From Gracilaria domingensis (Eukaryota > Rhodophyta > Florideophyceae > Gracilariales > Gracilariaceae), in the NCBI GenBank assembly GCA_022539475.1, contig VCMS01000466.1, positions 1 through 26,483 of the forward strand: a DNA stretch of 26,483 bases, given 5' to 3'. Each line of letters starts with the position of its first letter. The first letter of the stretch is position 1. Under the pieces are notes generated by a model that did not search any database, was not told where the DNA came from, and saw only the letters and a list, made by a program, of their open reading frames with translations. Shown in pieces: positions 1-10,029 of the stretch. A program made the position numbers and the translations under genes.

Positions 1-352
1 TAAACTATCCGGCGCTTGCCGGCCAATAACACTACAGGTGTTGCCCCCGAGTGGCCATCTTGCCACGGGGGCCGCGCCCTCATGCACTGTCGCCTACGTT
101 AAGTACATCATGCCACACAGACAACGCCATCGGACCCTCTACACATCGATCACTATTCGTTTTATGCACTCGAGCTCTCCTCGCTATATAGATGACGTGT
201 GACAGACATACTACCTTACGTACCCCAAAAAGTATGGGCACTACCCCAGTAGCCTCTCATAAACCTGAGGTTGGCGGCAAGCCGGTAACGATCAACCCAA
301 ACTATGAAAAGCCACCGTCGGGGCAATCCCCACAAAGGCAGTTTGCTCTACA
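1..352 (-). repeat. 3' LTR of copy A, partial
   Basis: This stretch matches the LTRs at 11510-11751, 13870-14107 and 25005-25237. It starts inside U3 and ends with GCTCTACA at 345-352, which on the minus strand is the LTR start TGTAGAGC, directly after the polypurine tract. A short inverted repeat CCGGC-gctt-GCCGG lies near 10-23 and recurs in the right LTR of copy B. Confidence 0.88.
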
Positions 353-366
353 TCCTCCCCCTTTCT
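353..366 (-). other. Polypurine tract (plus-strand DNA primer site), copy A
   Basis: On the minus strand this reads as an almost pure purine run (AGAAAGGGGGAGGA) that ends exactly where the LTR begins with TG. In LTR retrotransposons this tract resists RNase H and primes second-strand synthesis. Its position fixes both the orientation of the element and the LTR boundary. Confidence 0.85.
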
Positions 367-412
367 CAGGCTGAGACACGACTCCGTCGGTCGATACGCT
401 CGCGATGAGGAA

Positions 413-420
413 TATATAAG
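413..420 (+). promoter_or_regulatory. TATA box on the plus strand, pointing into the 3' region (copy A)
   Basis: TATATAAG lies about 60 bp from the LTR edge and is conserved in copy B at 14170-14177. It reads in the opposite direction to gag-pol. About 100 bp downstream, both copies have an ATG-containing stretch that is conserved up to the point where they diverge. Promoter activity is inferred from the motif and its conservation only. Confidence 0.45.
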
Positions 421-540
421 AAGTCTCCAAGGAACGGGCGTATCTGCCGAGAAACTGTTCGGAGCCACCAACACCCCGGTGTCAGTAGCGAACCTTCGTC
501 ATCTCGAGCCCTCCTGCGATGTCCAACGCACCGAACGGCT

Positions 541-988
541 ATAACTGCTCCAAGAGTTTCTTCACACAGTAATTAAATCTACCAATTCATGCCCCAACTG
601 TTAAACATCGCCACTACCGCTATCGCGCGTGTAACCTGCGGTCTTTCATTTCCTCTATAATCACTCGACTCTCTCTGCTGTTTTCAGCCCTCCCTCCCAG
701 CTATCCTATATCTCTTCAGCTCCGCTCGTGGAGCAGATGCTGCCGATATCCTTCTCTGGTTCCCGCTCGCCGGTTATGGGAGTGCTTTTAGTTATTACTA
801 ATCAACACAAAACGACCCACTGACCTGATTAGATATATACTCGGGTGGAGGCCATGAACACTGTCTAGCTGCCAACCATTGGACTCCTGCGGGATTATAG
901 GTACCAAACATTACCGTTTTCCTCTATAGTCACTAGCCTCACACGGTCAGTTAGCCAAACCCCCGTAGACACGATAAACACCAGCTCG
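541..988. other. Copy-A-specific segment with no counterpart in copy B
   Basis: Sequence on both sides aligns with copy B (ends at ACCGAACG, resumes at TTCGGGA-ATACAGAGCC), but the 448 bases between do not resemble the 273 bases at 14288-14560. This block looks richer in A and T than its surroundings. It contains an imperfect internal repeat (TCCTCTATAATCACT near 652 and TCCTCTATAGTCACT near 920). It could be a replacement, an insertion with deletion, or mis-sequenced DNA. Confidence 0.6.
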
Positions 989-2637
989 TTTCGGGAATAC
1001 AGAGCCTCGTCGATCTGTACGCGTCGACGGTCAACTCCCTGGGGTTCCGCTGACGTTACCCGTTCATGGACTGGATCGCCCGCCGTTGCGTTATACCGAG
1101 CTGCCTGTTTGTAGTCGAAACGAGACGAGACAATTCGCTCGCAATGAGATGGCCGCATTGGGACGCGACGAACACTTGCCGAGCTCCGAACGGAACATCC
1201 GGTGCGGCAGCAGTACCAGTACGAGGTGGCACGTTAGCCGAACTTTCGGCGAGGTCGGCTACGAGCGACCAATCTAGAGCCAACGCGTGGACGAAATTGA
1301 CCGATATTCGGATACCGTTCAGCCGCAGCAGGAGTTGATCCTGTGGCGCTGCGATCCTTCGCGCCGAGTCCGAGTTCCCTTCGCCGTTCCTGGACGGTCT
1401 CAATTTCATGAAGGGCCTCCGCTCGAGAGGAAATGGCGTTCCCCGCTTCGGGGTACGGGTTGCCGTAACCAGTGCACGGAGGTGGAACGCATTGGCGTCA
1501 CTCCATACTGGGCGATACCTGCCCGCTCCGTCATTCTGGCCTGCGGTCGAATCCCACAGAGGGTGTCACGTGTAGAAAGCTACCGCCCTGCCTAACTATT
1601 ACATAGGCTCATACTTCGATGAAACGAATCGCTCGCGCCGGTGGACATCCTGGCAACAGAATGGACCGTCCGCGTTGCGGCTTTCCTCCTCATCAGGCAA
1701 ATATGATTCGGCCGAGTTTGGTTCATCCCGGAACTCATCCGGCAGCGATCCGAGCGTTGGATCTCTCCGAAGTTCTCGGCTCGGTCTGCATGCGCGCGAA
1801 GCCACCGCGTGGTGGACGTGCATTTGACCAGATTGACGAATTTAGGTGCCTGCTAGCAGGTTTCCGACGGAGTCCGCCGGCAGTCGGACCGGTTCTCCCG
1901 ACGGGAACGTCAAACGCGGCGACTTCGTATACTTTGACCCGTGGACTTTGGGAGGACATTGGCCCCGCTAGGCGGGCTGATCGCGCCGAAGAGGAGCATA
2001 TATCCCCGGGAAGGGCACCCCGCGTGGGTTCGTATACGTCGACGATGACGGTGCGTGACCCTCAGAGGAGAAAGTTCCCATGATGAGGGACCCAGTGGGG
2101 GGCCTCGGAGCCGACACTTACGGGAGATGACGACGAAGTCGTGATCGTTGACCCACACCGCTGTAGCGGCTCCCCGCTCGACGAGCCCGTGGGCTCAGGC
2201 ATGTAGCACCGCACGTGGCGGCAGTTCTTCTCTCACTCCGCGCGGCGGGTCATTCGCGGATCCTTACGAGCGATGGGAGTGGCCGTTCCCGATTACGGTG
2301 ACCGACGAGTCGGAGGTGCAAGACAATATCGCACAAGCGCTTCTCCGGGCTCCCGGTATGGGGCACCCCAGGTGCTGGCGTCCGCGCGTAATTCCCCGGC
2401 TCCGATCCCACGGGCTACGTAGTCCGCGATAGACCCCGATGATTGAGGGGCGACTCAATAGGTAGAGGTAAACTTCTCAGCCGTGTGCTTGGCTCAACTC
2501 TGTTCTTGCTCTCCCCTTCTCAGTGGCAATACTCGTTTAGGCTGGTGCGAATGAGCCCACAAGAGAGGTACACATTTTCCGCACAAGCGGCTGTGTAGGA
2601 TAAACTTCATTCTAGTCTTCCTTTCCAGTGATCCCTG

Positions 2638-2690
2638 GCTTCTTCTTCCTTCTTCTTAGGCTTCGTTTCTTTCTTTATTCTTCTTCTCCA
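2638..2690. other. Pyrimidine-rich tract (purine-rich on the minus strand)
   Basis: A run of CTT/TTC triplets on the plus strand, with a related tract at 16131-16197 in copy B. On the plus strand it resembles a splice-acceptor pyrimidine tract, but no clear CAG follows. On the minus strand it could encode a Lys/Arg/Glu-rich stretch or act as an internal polypurine tract. No function can be chosen from sequence. Confidence 0.4.
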
Positions 2691-4559
2691 CTGTAAGTTG
2701 GCTTCCGCATTCGCGGCAATGGTTTGTATCAGCAAAAGCGTCCGCTTAGAGCGGCCTGGGCCGCCTGAGGCGACATAGAGCTGATTCTCGAGTTAAACTT
2801 CAAGTTGCATCCGCTGACGCGGCATATCTTGCGTAATGCCAATGTACTGGGTCCGCATGAGCGGCACTATTCCGTCTGGACGGCGTGTGCTCAAATAGAG
2901 ACGTGGTGGATCAACCATTGGGCCTTGTCCAGCGTAGCGGTATCGGTGGCCTGTGCGACGGTTGGTACTGCAAGACCTTCGAGCGAGGCAAGTGCTCGTG
3001 GGCTCGTGGCGTATCCTCTGAAGAGGGCGGAGCCGTACCAACGCGGGACTCGATACAGTAGTTTCCCCGTCAGGGGCGAGCCGGACTTATCATGACGGTC
3101 AATGACATACTCCTCATCGAGGGACCTTCGCGCAGGAATGCGGCTTTGTCGATGTATCCTCCTCGAGGTGGCGTTGTTAACCTCATCCCGTCGTGGCTTC
3201 ATGGTTACTTTCAGGCTTCCGGTCACTGACGCAAGACTCCTTGTAGCCAGGCGAGACATTTTGATCATGGTGTTTCCATGGCATTCGCTTCCAGAGTTCT
3301 GGACTTTCCTTCCCGTATCTGTCGGCTGTTACCGAGCTTCGGTGTTTCTCGAATAGCGAGCTTCCGGCTTCCGGCAAGATCTCCCGACAGTGAGGGTGAA
3401 CGGATCCGCATGCGGTGTGCAGCGAGTGGTGCCGGGCCACCGTGCCGAGGCGACCGGCCTTAGCAAGACATTCTGGCGTGGGCCTGCGCCGTCGCACGGC
3501 TGTTGCGTATAGCGATTTCAAATCGAATTTCCTTCCGGACGGCCGCAAGGCCTTACAGGGGCACGTGCCCGGCTCGTGTAGTTGTCACCCTCCACTGGGA
3601 GGCGGAATCGCCGGCGAACGCCAGACATTGGCGCAGCGTTGCGCGCGTGTGCGTTGGGCTTGCTGCCCACCTACTGTGGCATGTCGGCCTGCTGTTGCCG
3701 GTTGCCTCCTGTTTTCAAACGGCTTCATACTCGATCTGCAATAAAATCTCCCGAAATCGGGTCTGCCGTAACAACCACGTCTTTCTGACAGGCTCTTTTC
3801 CGGTCTTCCGGCTTCTTTTGACGCGAGTCGCTCCGCTGCCGGGCTCGACTGCGCGGGCATGGTACTTTTCCGCATCGACGGGCTGCTGCGAGTGGTTACC
3901 CGAGCTCTTCTTCCCGGCGTACCGGTCTCACGCTCACAGCTGGGGCAGGCTTCTTGTCCTTCCGGTCCTGTGACGCCGTACAGTGCTAATCGCGGGCGAA
4001 GCGGCGACTTCGCAGCAGGCTACATTCCTTAGTGTTCTTCAGGTTCTCCGCTTCGTGCTCCACCGAAGTGGTGCGTTCTCTGTAGCGTCGCGATAACTGC
4101 GCGTTTCGTCGCCTCTTTCCGATCGGTGTCGGCTGTACGTCGCGCGTCCTAGAGTCCGTTGCTTGTGCGCGCGCCGACCTTTGCGTGCTCGGCCCTGCAA
4201 AGACACTGTCCTCGAAGACGCGACAACGAAAACTTCCCGTTCGACTTACCTCCATCCTCCCCCTTCTCAGTGGAGCGTCGGGGGTGGTTGGTAGGAGGAT
4301 CCCCTGAGGGGCCAGTATCCCCGTGGGACATGTGCGGACACGTTCTAGACTGGCGGTTAGCTTCCGGGCTTTGCGGCCCAAATCAAGCAAGGTCCAGCGG
4401 CACTAGGATGCGGCAGACGAACAACGAAGCGCGCTCTCCCCTTGTCGCGGCTTGTTCCAAAGTTAGGCCGTAGCGCTGTCCGGCGTTTCCGGTTGCTTTC
4501 CTGAACGAACAGGCGTGGCGCAGGCGTTACAGCGATCGCGCGAAGAAAAACGCTCGTTA

Positions 4560-5645
4560 TCACCCTATTTCGAGACAACCGTGTATCGCTGATAGAAAAT
4601 AACCTGTAGGGCCGTCCCCGATAGGGAGAGCTTATGCCTGCTCTCCGTTTCGGGTTATAGTATTCCTCCGTAGGAAGGCGTAGTTACTTTCCCTGATCTA
4701 GGGCATCCTGCGCCAATTCGTCCGGTCGGAAATTCCGCTTTACGCGGCTTGTTGCCTTATCATGTTCCTTACTGTAGGAATGATTTCTAAGCCGGACCTT
4801 CCAGAGCGTCCCTGTGTAGACGAGGCGAGTGGGAACTTATCTCAAAGTTGGCTGTGGCTCGATAGGCCAGCCGAAGGTGAAGCCGCGTGATAGCACAACT
4901 CGAAACGGCGAGATTCTGAGTAGCGATGAACCTGCGTATTTAGGCATATTCACCGCAATCGGTGTATTTTGATCCCACTCCGACGGAATGCTTCGCAACC
5001 GAATGTTCCGTAATGCATTGAAGCATGTGCGGTTAAACGTTCAAACCTGGCCCATTACTTGGGTGTATGGTGTCTAAACCAGTTTTGATCCGCAAGATGC
5101 GCAAAACATCCTGAAAGAAACTTAGCGTAAACTGCGGTCCATGTTCCGATAACAGGTCATCGCGGTCCGTAGACCAAAAACCCAGTGTTGTAACGGAAAG
5201 CTTGGCGACCGCACTGCAGGTAACCTTCGTCAAAGGCACAGTCCGACCAGTTTAGAAAAACGTCGGTGATCACAGTAGAAAACCGGTTCCCGCGGAGTTG
5301 CCGGCTAAAACTCGCCGAGCAATCAATTGCCCACGATTCAAGTGGAGCCCTGGCAGGAAGAGTTACCAACTTCTTGAGTACTGCCGCAGTTGGACGCGGT
5401 TCTTTCGCGCAGTTCAGAACATCCACGGAACAGTGGCTACGCGTCAAAAGCCATTGCTGGCCAGTAAAGTCCTTCGTAAGTGAGTAAACGTCCTGCACCA
5501 GGGTGGGCTTGACAACTTCGGCGTAGTGCGACAAATGCAGTACTCGTGACGAAAGTGAGTGCGAACCACAATCTGTGGCCTGTTTCCGACGGTTCGATTA
5601 GAAATCCTTGGGTCGTTCTCGACGAAAGGCAACTGTGCTCCACCG
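4560..5645 (-). pseudogene. Integrase domain of Pol, copy A (frame-broken)
   Basis: Integrase inserts the cDNA into the chromosome. Seen on the minus strand, in order: an HPGA...YWPAM stretch of the N-terminal zinc-binding part (near 5450-5510); an NCAKE-type end of that part; a PLESWAIDC stretch holding the first catalytic Asp of the D,D-35-E core (near 5320-5350); SEHGPQFTLSFFQ with the second Asp position replaced by Glu in this read (near 5110-5155); IHPSNG, which precedes the catalytic Glu; SPF..VLSRG (near 4880-4915); and a GPY/F-like C-terminal patch (near 4575-4635). The pieces sit in different frames, so at least several indels break it. Confidence 0.82.
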
Positions 5646-5861
5646 TTAGACGGACTACGAATCTCCGTCAGAAAAAACGGTCGGTGTGCTGCCCCGGATG
5701 ATTCTCCGGCTTGATCGGTAAACGAAAGAGCCCGGTTCGGGTTGCGTGTCAGACACGGCTAAAACAGCATCGTATTATGTCCCATCCTTCCGATTCTTCA
5801 TCGGCATCGCTCGAGCCGTTTCCAGAGAAGCACGGAGTCTCCAGATCATCGACTGGCGCCT

Positions 5862-6413
5862 TCAGCCGCTTGTTTCCAGCGGGCGTGCATCAGCTGTTGT
5901 CAGGTCCTTTCTTGTAACGGATTTCGAAGTCGATTCCGACAAGCGAAGTCTCCACCGCATCAAGCGGCCAGATGGCTCTGCTATAGAGAGTAGCCAGCGT
6001 AATGCCGAATGATCGGTATGACAATGAAGCGGGTCCCCATAAGATAGGGCCGCAGTGTCTGTAACGCCCAGAAACTGCCAAGCACTCCTTCTCGGATACC
6101 GAGTAATTCCTCTCGTGAACGTTGAGGCTCTTGACCAATACCCAATTGGCCAATCGCTCGCCATCATTGGTGGTCTGGAAAGGGCACAGCCGACTTGGTA
6201 GTCGCTCGCATCCGTATCTACTGCATATGGCAAACCAGCCCTAGGCAGGGATAAAACAGGTGGCGATGTCACCGCGTCCACGAGCGACGAGAAAGCCGCG
6301 GACCTTGCGGTTCGATTCTTCCAGTCGACTGGCTGGCCTTTGCGAAGAAGCTCGTTCAGAGGTGCAGCGATATCCGCAAGTTCGGACATGAAGCGGCGAT
6401 ACACATTGCACAA
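5862..6413 (-). pseudogene. RNase H domain of Pol, copy A
   Basis: RNase H degrades the RNA strand during reverse transcription. A 183-codon open stretch shows the join from the RT connection (YRRFMSELADIAAPLNELL) into RNase H, with VDTDASDYQVGCAL carrying the first catalytic Asp and TDHSALRWLL carrying the later Asp-His. SGRLMRWRLRLSE follows. The order and wording are typical of Ty3/gypsy. The EKECLAV part (catalytic Glu) appears in a neighbouring frame (5890-6153), which shows an indel. The stretch opens directly downstream of the RT. Confidence 0.88.
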
Positions 6414-6449
6414 GCCGAGAAAAGATCGGAGTTCCGTCTGCGTTTCCTC

Positions 6450-7170
6450 GAGATGCTTAGCCTCTTTGAGTCATTTTCACGCGTACTTCGGCAATCGAAA
6501 CGCCCGGACGGAACATGGCCGAACCTGACGGTTTCGTAAAAGAACTCACACTTCTTGAGCTTGAGCGTAATGCCGCATCGCGTAGGACTCGCATCACATC
6601 CCGTACGTGGGTCAAGTGCTCATCCAGGTTTGCTGGAGTAGACAATGATGTCATCCAGGTATACCAGGCAAGTCTTCCACTTAAAGCGGGCTAGCAAATA
6701 TCCACAGCTCGTTGAAAGTGCTGGCGCGTTCGTTAACCCAAAGGGCATCCGATTGAATCGGTACAATCCTTCATGACAAACGAAGGCTGTCTGTCACGAT
6801 CCTCAGCCCTCACGGGAACTGCCAATAGCCCCAATTCGCGTCTAGGGTTGTGAACACTTTCGCTCGCCCAATGAATCGATGCATTCATCCATTCGTGGAT
6901 AGGATACACATCCTTGACCGTAGCCGCGTTAGCTTGCGTAATCGATGCAAATCGCCAAACCCATCAGCTTTGGGCGCGAGCACCACCGGCGATGCCCAAG
7001 GTGACTGACCGCGCTGATACAACTCCAGCGCAGAGATCTTTCTCAAATTGAGCGTATCCCTCCTGGCCAGCTGTCGGTCCTGCCTGTAAGGGTGCTGTGA
7101 AATGGCCGAGTATCGGTAGCAAATCAATCCGATTTCGGTATACCATCTTACCCAGGTGCCATCCCACATG
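6450..7170 (-). pseudogene. Reverse transcriptase domain of Pol, copy A (frame-broken)
   Basis: RT copies the element RNA into DNA. On the minus strand SPWASPVVLAPKADG (RT block 1) lies near 6960-7010. It is followed by the L-N-A-A-T.KDVYPI stretch near 6895-6935 and the catalytic box YLDDIIVYS with YLDD at 6650-6661. NLDEHLTHVRDVMRVLRDA and a KKCEFFTK-like patch follow (6530-6635). These are adjacent Ty3/gypsy RT blocks in the right order, but they occupy more than one frame. The catalytic Asp pair is intact here. Confidence 0.88.
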
Positions 7171-7733
7171 GGCGTGAACTCTCAGCATGTGCCGCAATTA
7201 TCGCGTGAGTCTTGGACATGTTCAAGATCCAGAGACTCCAGTCCTGTACTGCCTTATCCTTCGTGTCAGCAGCACTCAGTCCTATCATTACTGTCCGACG
7301 AGGTCGGCATTGCCTCCTTCGACAGCTGCGGTTATTGCATCCGACGAAGTCGGCGTAGCATCTTCGACGAACTGTTCGGTCCAGTCGTTCGGAATTGTTC
7401 CGTTCCCCTCCCTCCTCAGCTTCGAGGATTCCGAGAACCTCGGCAAAGAAACTGAGAGCACTATCGCCGACAGGGTGCGGAAGCAACGAACCATAACTTG
7501 GCTCTAACTCAACCGTTGAGAAAACGGCTGAAGTTCGCAACAGCAACCTTGAAAGGCTTTTCGGGTTCGACGAAAACAATCCCATAGCGAGGGCAGCTGA
7601 TGCCTTCCCTGGTAAACGCAGGCAACGGTTGTACCGTTTGTAAGCCACATTGTGGGAGGTCAAGTAACCCAGGCGACCTGTGATTCAGGCGGATGGAAAT
7701 GGGCCGACTACTCGGAGCTTTGTAGACTTCCGG
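7171..7733 (-). other. Protease-RT linker of Pol, copy A
   Basis: This region joins protease to RT and has no recognised domain. One frame is open for 171 codons (7148-7663). An imperfect direct repeat with a spacing of about 46 bases (TCCGACGAGGTCGGC near 7294 and TCCGACGAAGTCGGC near 7340) gives a repeated acidic motif in one minus-strand reading (VEDATPTSSD then VEGGNADLV). Copy B keeps the repeat and also has a 148-base block (21089-21236) that is absent here. Confidence 0.5.
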
Positions 7734-8129
7734 TCACGGGCTGTAGGCTTCTGTGCCGCAGGGGCAAAGGACTTGCTTCTCAGAGCCCGGCGAGGGGACG
7801 CCGAACGATCGTACAGTAGTCCCATCTTCCATTTCGATGGTCGTTCCTCGCGGTTCGAATTGCATCGGACGAAGCGGGCACAGAAGTCGCAGCCGAGGAT
7901 AACCGCCAGCGAGTTGCTTTGCAAACAAGAAATCGAGCTTCGCCACTAGCGTCCAGCTGACGACAGGTCTATTACCCCACAGTCGAAAGTGGCCATTGTT
8001 CGCATCCGCTATGTCAATCTGCGGCGCCGCACGAACGGAACCGCAGTGCGCGCGGGGAATCATTGAGTCAGAACCAAGAAAATTTGGCCCAAGACTCCTT
8101 GTATCGATCACGGAAACTTGCCGAACCAT
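7734..8129 (-). pseudogene. Aspartic protease of the retrotransposon, copy A
   Basis: This is the retroviral-type protease that cleaves Gag and Pol. One 131-codon stretch begins with VSVIDTRSLGPNFLG, matching the family active site V-x-x-IDTGS-x-x-NF except that Gly of DTG reads Arg (codons near 8094-8108). Downstream, ILGCDF near 7881-7900, in a neighbouring frame, matches the conserved ILG-x-D-F block. The Arg in place of Gly would probably inactivate the enzyme if real, but a read error is just as likely. Confidence 0.75.
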
Positions 8130-8338
8130 AGTACATGGTCGGAAAACACCCAGAGTCAGGCGTAAACTTTGTAGTACGTTTCGCCATGACCAGGACTCTA
8201 TCCGGGGAACCGGCTGTTCTTAGACCGTATCCACGGGCGACGCAAGACACCAAGGTTTGCTCAGAGGTCCACCGTTGTAGTGGCCATTTCCTACGAAAGG
8301 ATTGTGACCGGAGCGAGGCTTTTTCAGCCCAGGGCGCA

Positions 8339-8890
8339 CTAAACCCCGTCGCTGGGGGCGCCTCTCCATTGATGGAGGCTCCTTGCTAAGTGTTCTGAGC
8401 GCGCCGCCCAATCTGCGGAGGTTGCGATTCCGCAGGGGCGGCTACCAGTTCCACCATTCGATGGCACCGTTTCCTGGTTTCCAGGCTGAGTCTCCGCCTT
8501 CGCACGAAGGTACGATTTGTCGGGAACACGTTCCCGCTCGGCGGGCGTCAACGACTCATACTGAGGCACTATCTTCGCCATATCCCGTATGGCATTAAGC
8601 AATTCGGAGCGATGTGCCCTGGCCTGTAACAGGTATGACAAATAAGGTGACGAAGAAGATCCGCGTTGGGCGGCCGGCGCTCCTGTCGAGGAGGATACGG
8701 GTCCCTCCATCCCAGGGCGTTGGCTCATATCCGCCAGAGTGCGGCACGGGCAATGCCGGGACTTGACGTCCGGCGTACAGAGCGGGGTCGCCCGTTCCAC
8801 GTAGACTGCCTCCGTCGTCGACGGCAATTCCGAACTCGGCATTGAACCATCGTCCTGTAACAGGTTAGGTATCATAACCCCCTTGAACAT
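8339..8890 (-). pseudogene. Gag C-terminal segment, copy A
   Basis: A 183-codon open stretch lies between the capsid-like part and protease. It is rich in Ser, Pro, Gln and Arg, with a short predicted helix around SELLNAIRDMAKIVPQYES and charged repeats of TPAERERVPDK type. This is the nucleocapsid position, but no CCHC zinc knuckle could be found in any frame from here to 8140. It may be absent or hidden by indels. Copy B has the counterpart at about 22043-22700. Confidence 0.6.
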
Positions 8891-8981
8891 AACCTCGCGA
8901 GTGAGGCAGTAGGAGTCTCGCCTTCACAATGAAGGAGTCGGCGCGTGCGGCGCCTTGATACCAGTGCGTCATCGAGCTGCA

Positions 8982-9640
8982 TCATCCCTCCGCTTGGGCA
9001 ATTAAAGAAGTTCCAGATAGGATAATCCGGCGATTTTTCTCCCGATAATGGCTACCAACGTCGAACTTGATCGGCCAGTCATTCAAACAAAACATCGTAC
9101 ACCGTCGGCGCGGAAACACGTTGCCAATCTGTTGGAAAGCCTTATTGAGGCGGTCGAATAAACGGTTTCCGACTCTTCGGCTCCTTGCTTCGTGTCTCGT
9201 AGCGCGAGTTGGCACCTTGTATCGCATGCCTGTCGCGTAAGAGCGGGGAGATTGTACCGCTTCCGCCAGCACGTAACTCCTCCTTCGGTAGGCGCGAGAC
9301 GACCCACGAACGAATGAATTGATCTTCGGCCACACCCGTCAAAAGTACGCAGCGGCGATGTAGCCGCCTCACTCATACCGAATACAATCGAGCTTCGCCT
9401 ACGAAGCGGGCTAAGAAATCCAGAGCAAGGAATTGGATCCTTCCCCAGAGGAAGCTTGTGAGGCTATTAAGTGAGCTCCATTTGTCGGAGATGATTTCGC
9501 ACTTTGCCAGTCCCACGTGGGGTCCTCTGTGCGTCGGTCATCAAGCCGATAATATCGGTAAGATAGTAGCTTCCGATTACAGTTAAGTTTTCGCTTCACT
9601 CCTTCAATCGAGGTGTCTCCGTCCTTTCGTACGGCTGTGC
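8982..9640 (-). pseudogene. Gag capsid-like segment, copy A (frame-broken)
   Basis: This is the position of the capsid core that forms the virus-like particle. On the minus strand there are a LRTFDG/LTG patch (near 9340; FLTGRA in copy B), PKEELRA, LALRDTKQGAEESETVY (near 9160-9215) and then helical stretches ending in YLELL-x-x-AQAEGMMQ-like sequence near 8985-9020. An E-S-x-x-x-Y pattern after a basic RDTKQ helix is typical of gypsy capsid C-terminal halves. Three overlapping frames share the signal, so indels are present. Confidence 0.65.
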
Positions 9641-9646
9641 AACGCC

Positions 9647-9801
9647 AAAAAAAAGAAAAAATAAAAAAAAAAAAAAAGAAAAAAAAACAAAAAAAAAAAC
9701 AAAATAACAAAAAAAAAAAAAAAAAAAGAAAAGAAAAAAAAAAAAAAAAAAAAAAAAACATAAGAAAAACAAAGACCACAAAAAAGAAAGACCAAAAAGC
9801 C

Positions 9802-9832
<31 letters not shown>

Positions 9833-10010
9833 AGAAAAAAAAAAAAGAGAAACCCCCACAAAAAGCGAACACCCAAAAAACAAAAAAACAAAAGAAAACC
9901 AAGCGCAAATATAACAAAAACCAAAAAAAATAAGCACCCCGAAAAGAAACAATCAAAAAAAAAAAACACAAAAAAAACAAAAACAACAAAATAAAAACAA
10001 AATACAACAG
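9647..10010. repeat. A/C-rich low-complexity block inside gag, copy A only
   Basis: About 365 bases, almost all A on the plus strand with scattered C and G and very few T. It interrupts gag between sequences that are continuous in copy B (GCAACGCCCAGAAGTGCGCAG at 23537-23556). It is either an insertion unique to copy A or a sequencing/assembly artefact. Lysine-rich or phenylalanine-rich frames across it are meaningless. Confidence 0.9.
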
Positions 10011-10029
10011 AAGAAGATGGGAAGTGGCT

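Larger units (their letters stand above)
367..4559. other. Unassigned 4.2 kb 3' region between integrase and 3' LTR, copy A
   Basis: No RT-, integrase-, envelope- or chromodomain-like motif could be recognised on either strand. Several medium frames are open on the plus strand (1619-2083, 154 codons; 3503-3973, 156 codons), and the second has a counterpart at the same place in copy B. Minus-strand frames also occur (3986-4390, 3183-3548), so strand is not proven. A plus-strand AATAAA lies at 3740-3745, conserved at 17261-17266 in copy B. The region could be an antisense gene, a decayed third ORF (env position) or non-coding sequence. The sequence is GC-rich, which keeps several frames open by chance. 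Confidence 0.6.

Noticed and set aside
367..4559. Envelope gene in the usual env position
   Set aside because: No signal peptide, furin-like site or fusion-peptide pattern could be recognised on the minus strand of either copy.
9411..10007. Phe-rich minus-strand frames and Lys-rich plus-strand frame
   Set aside because: They are translations of the A/C-rich low-complexity block.
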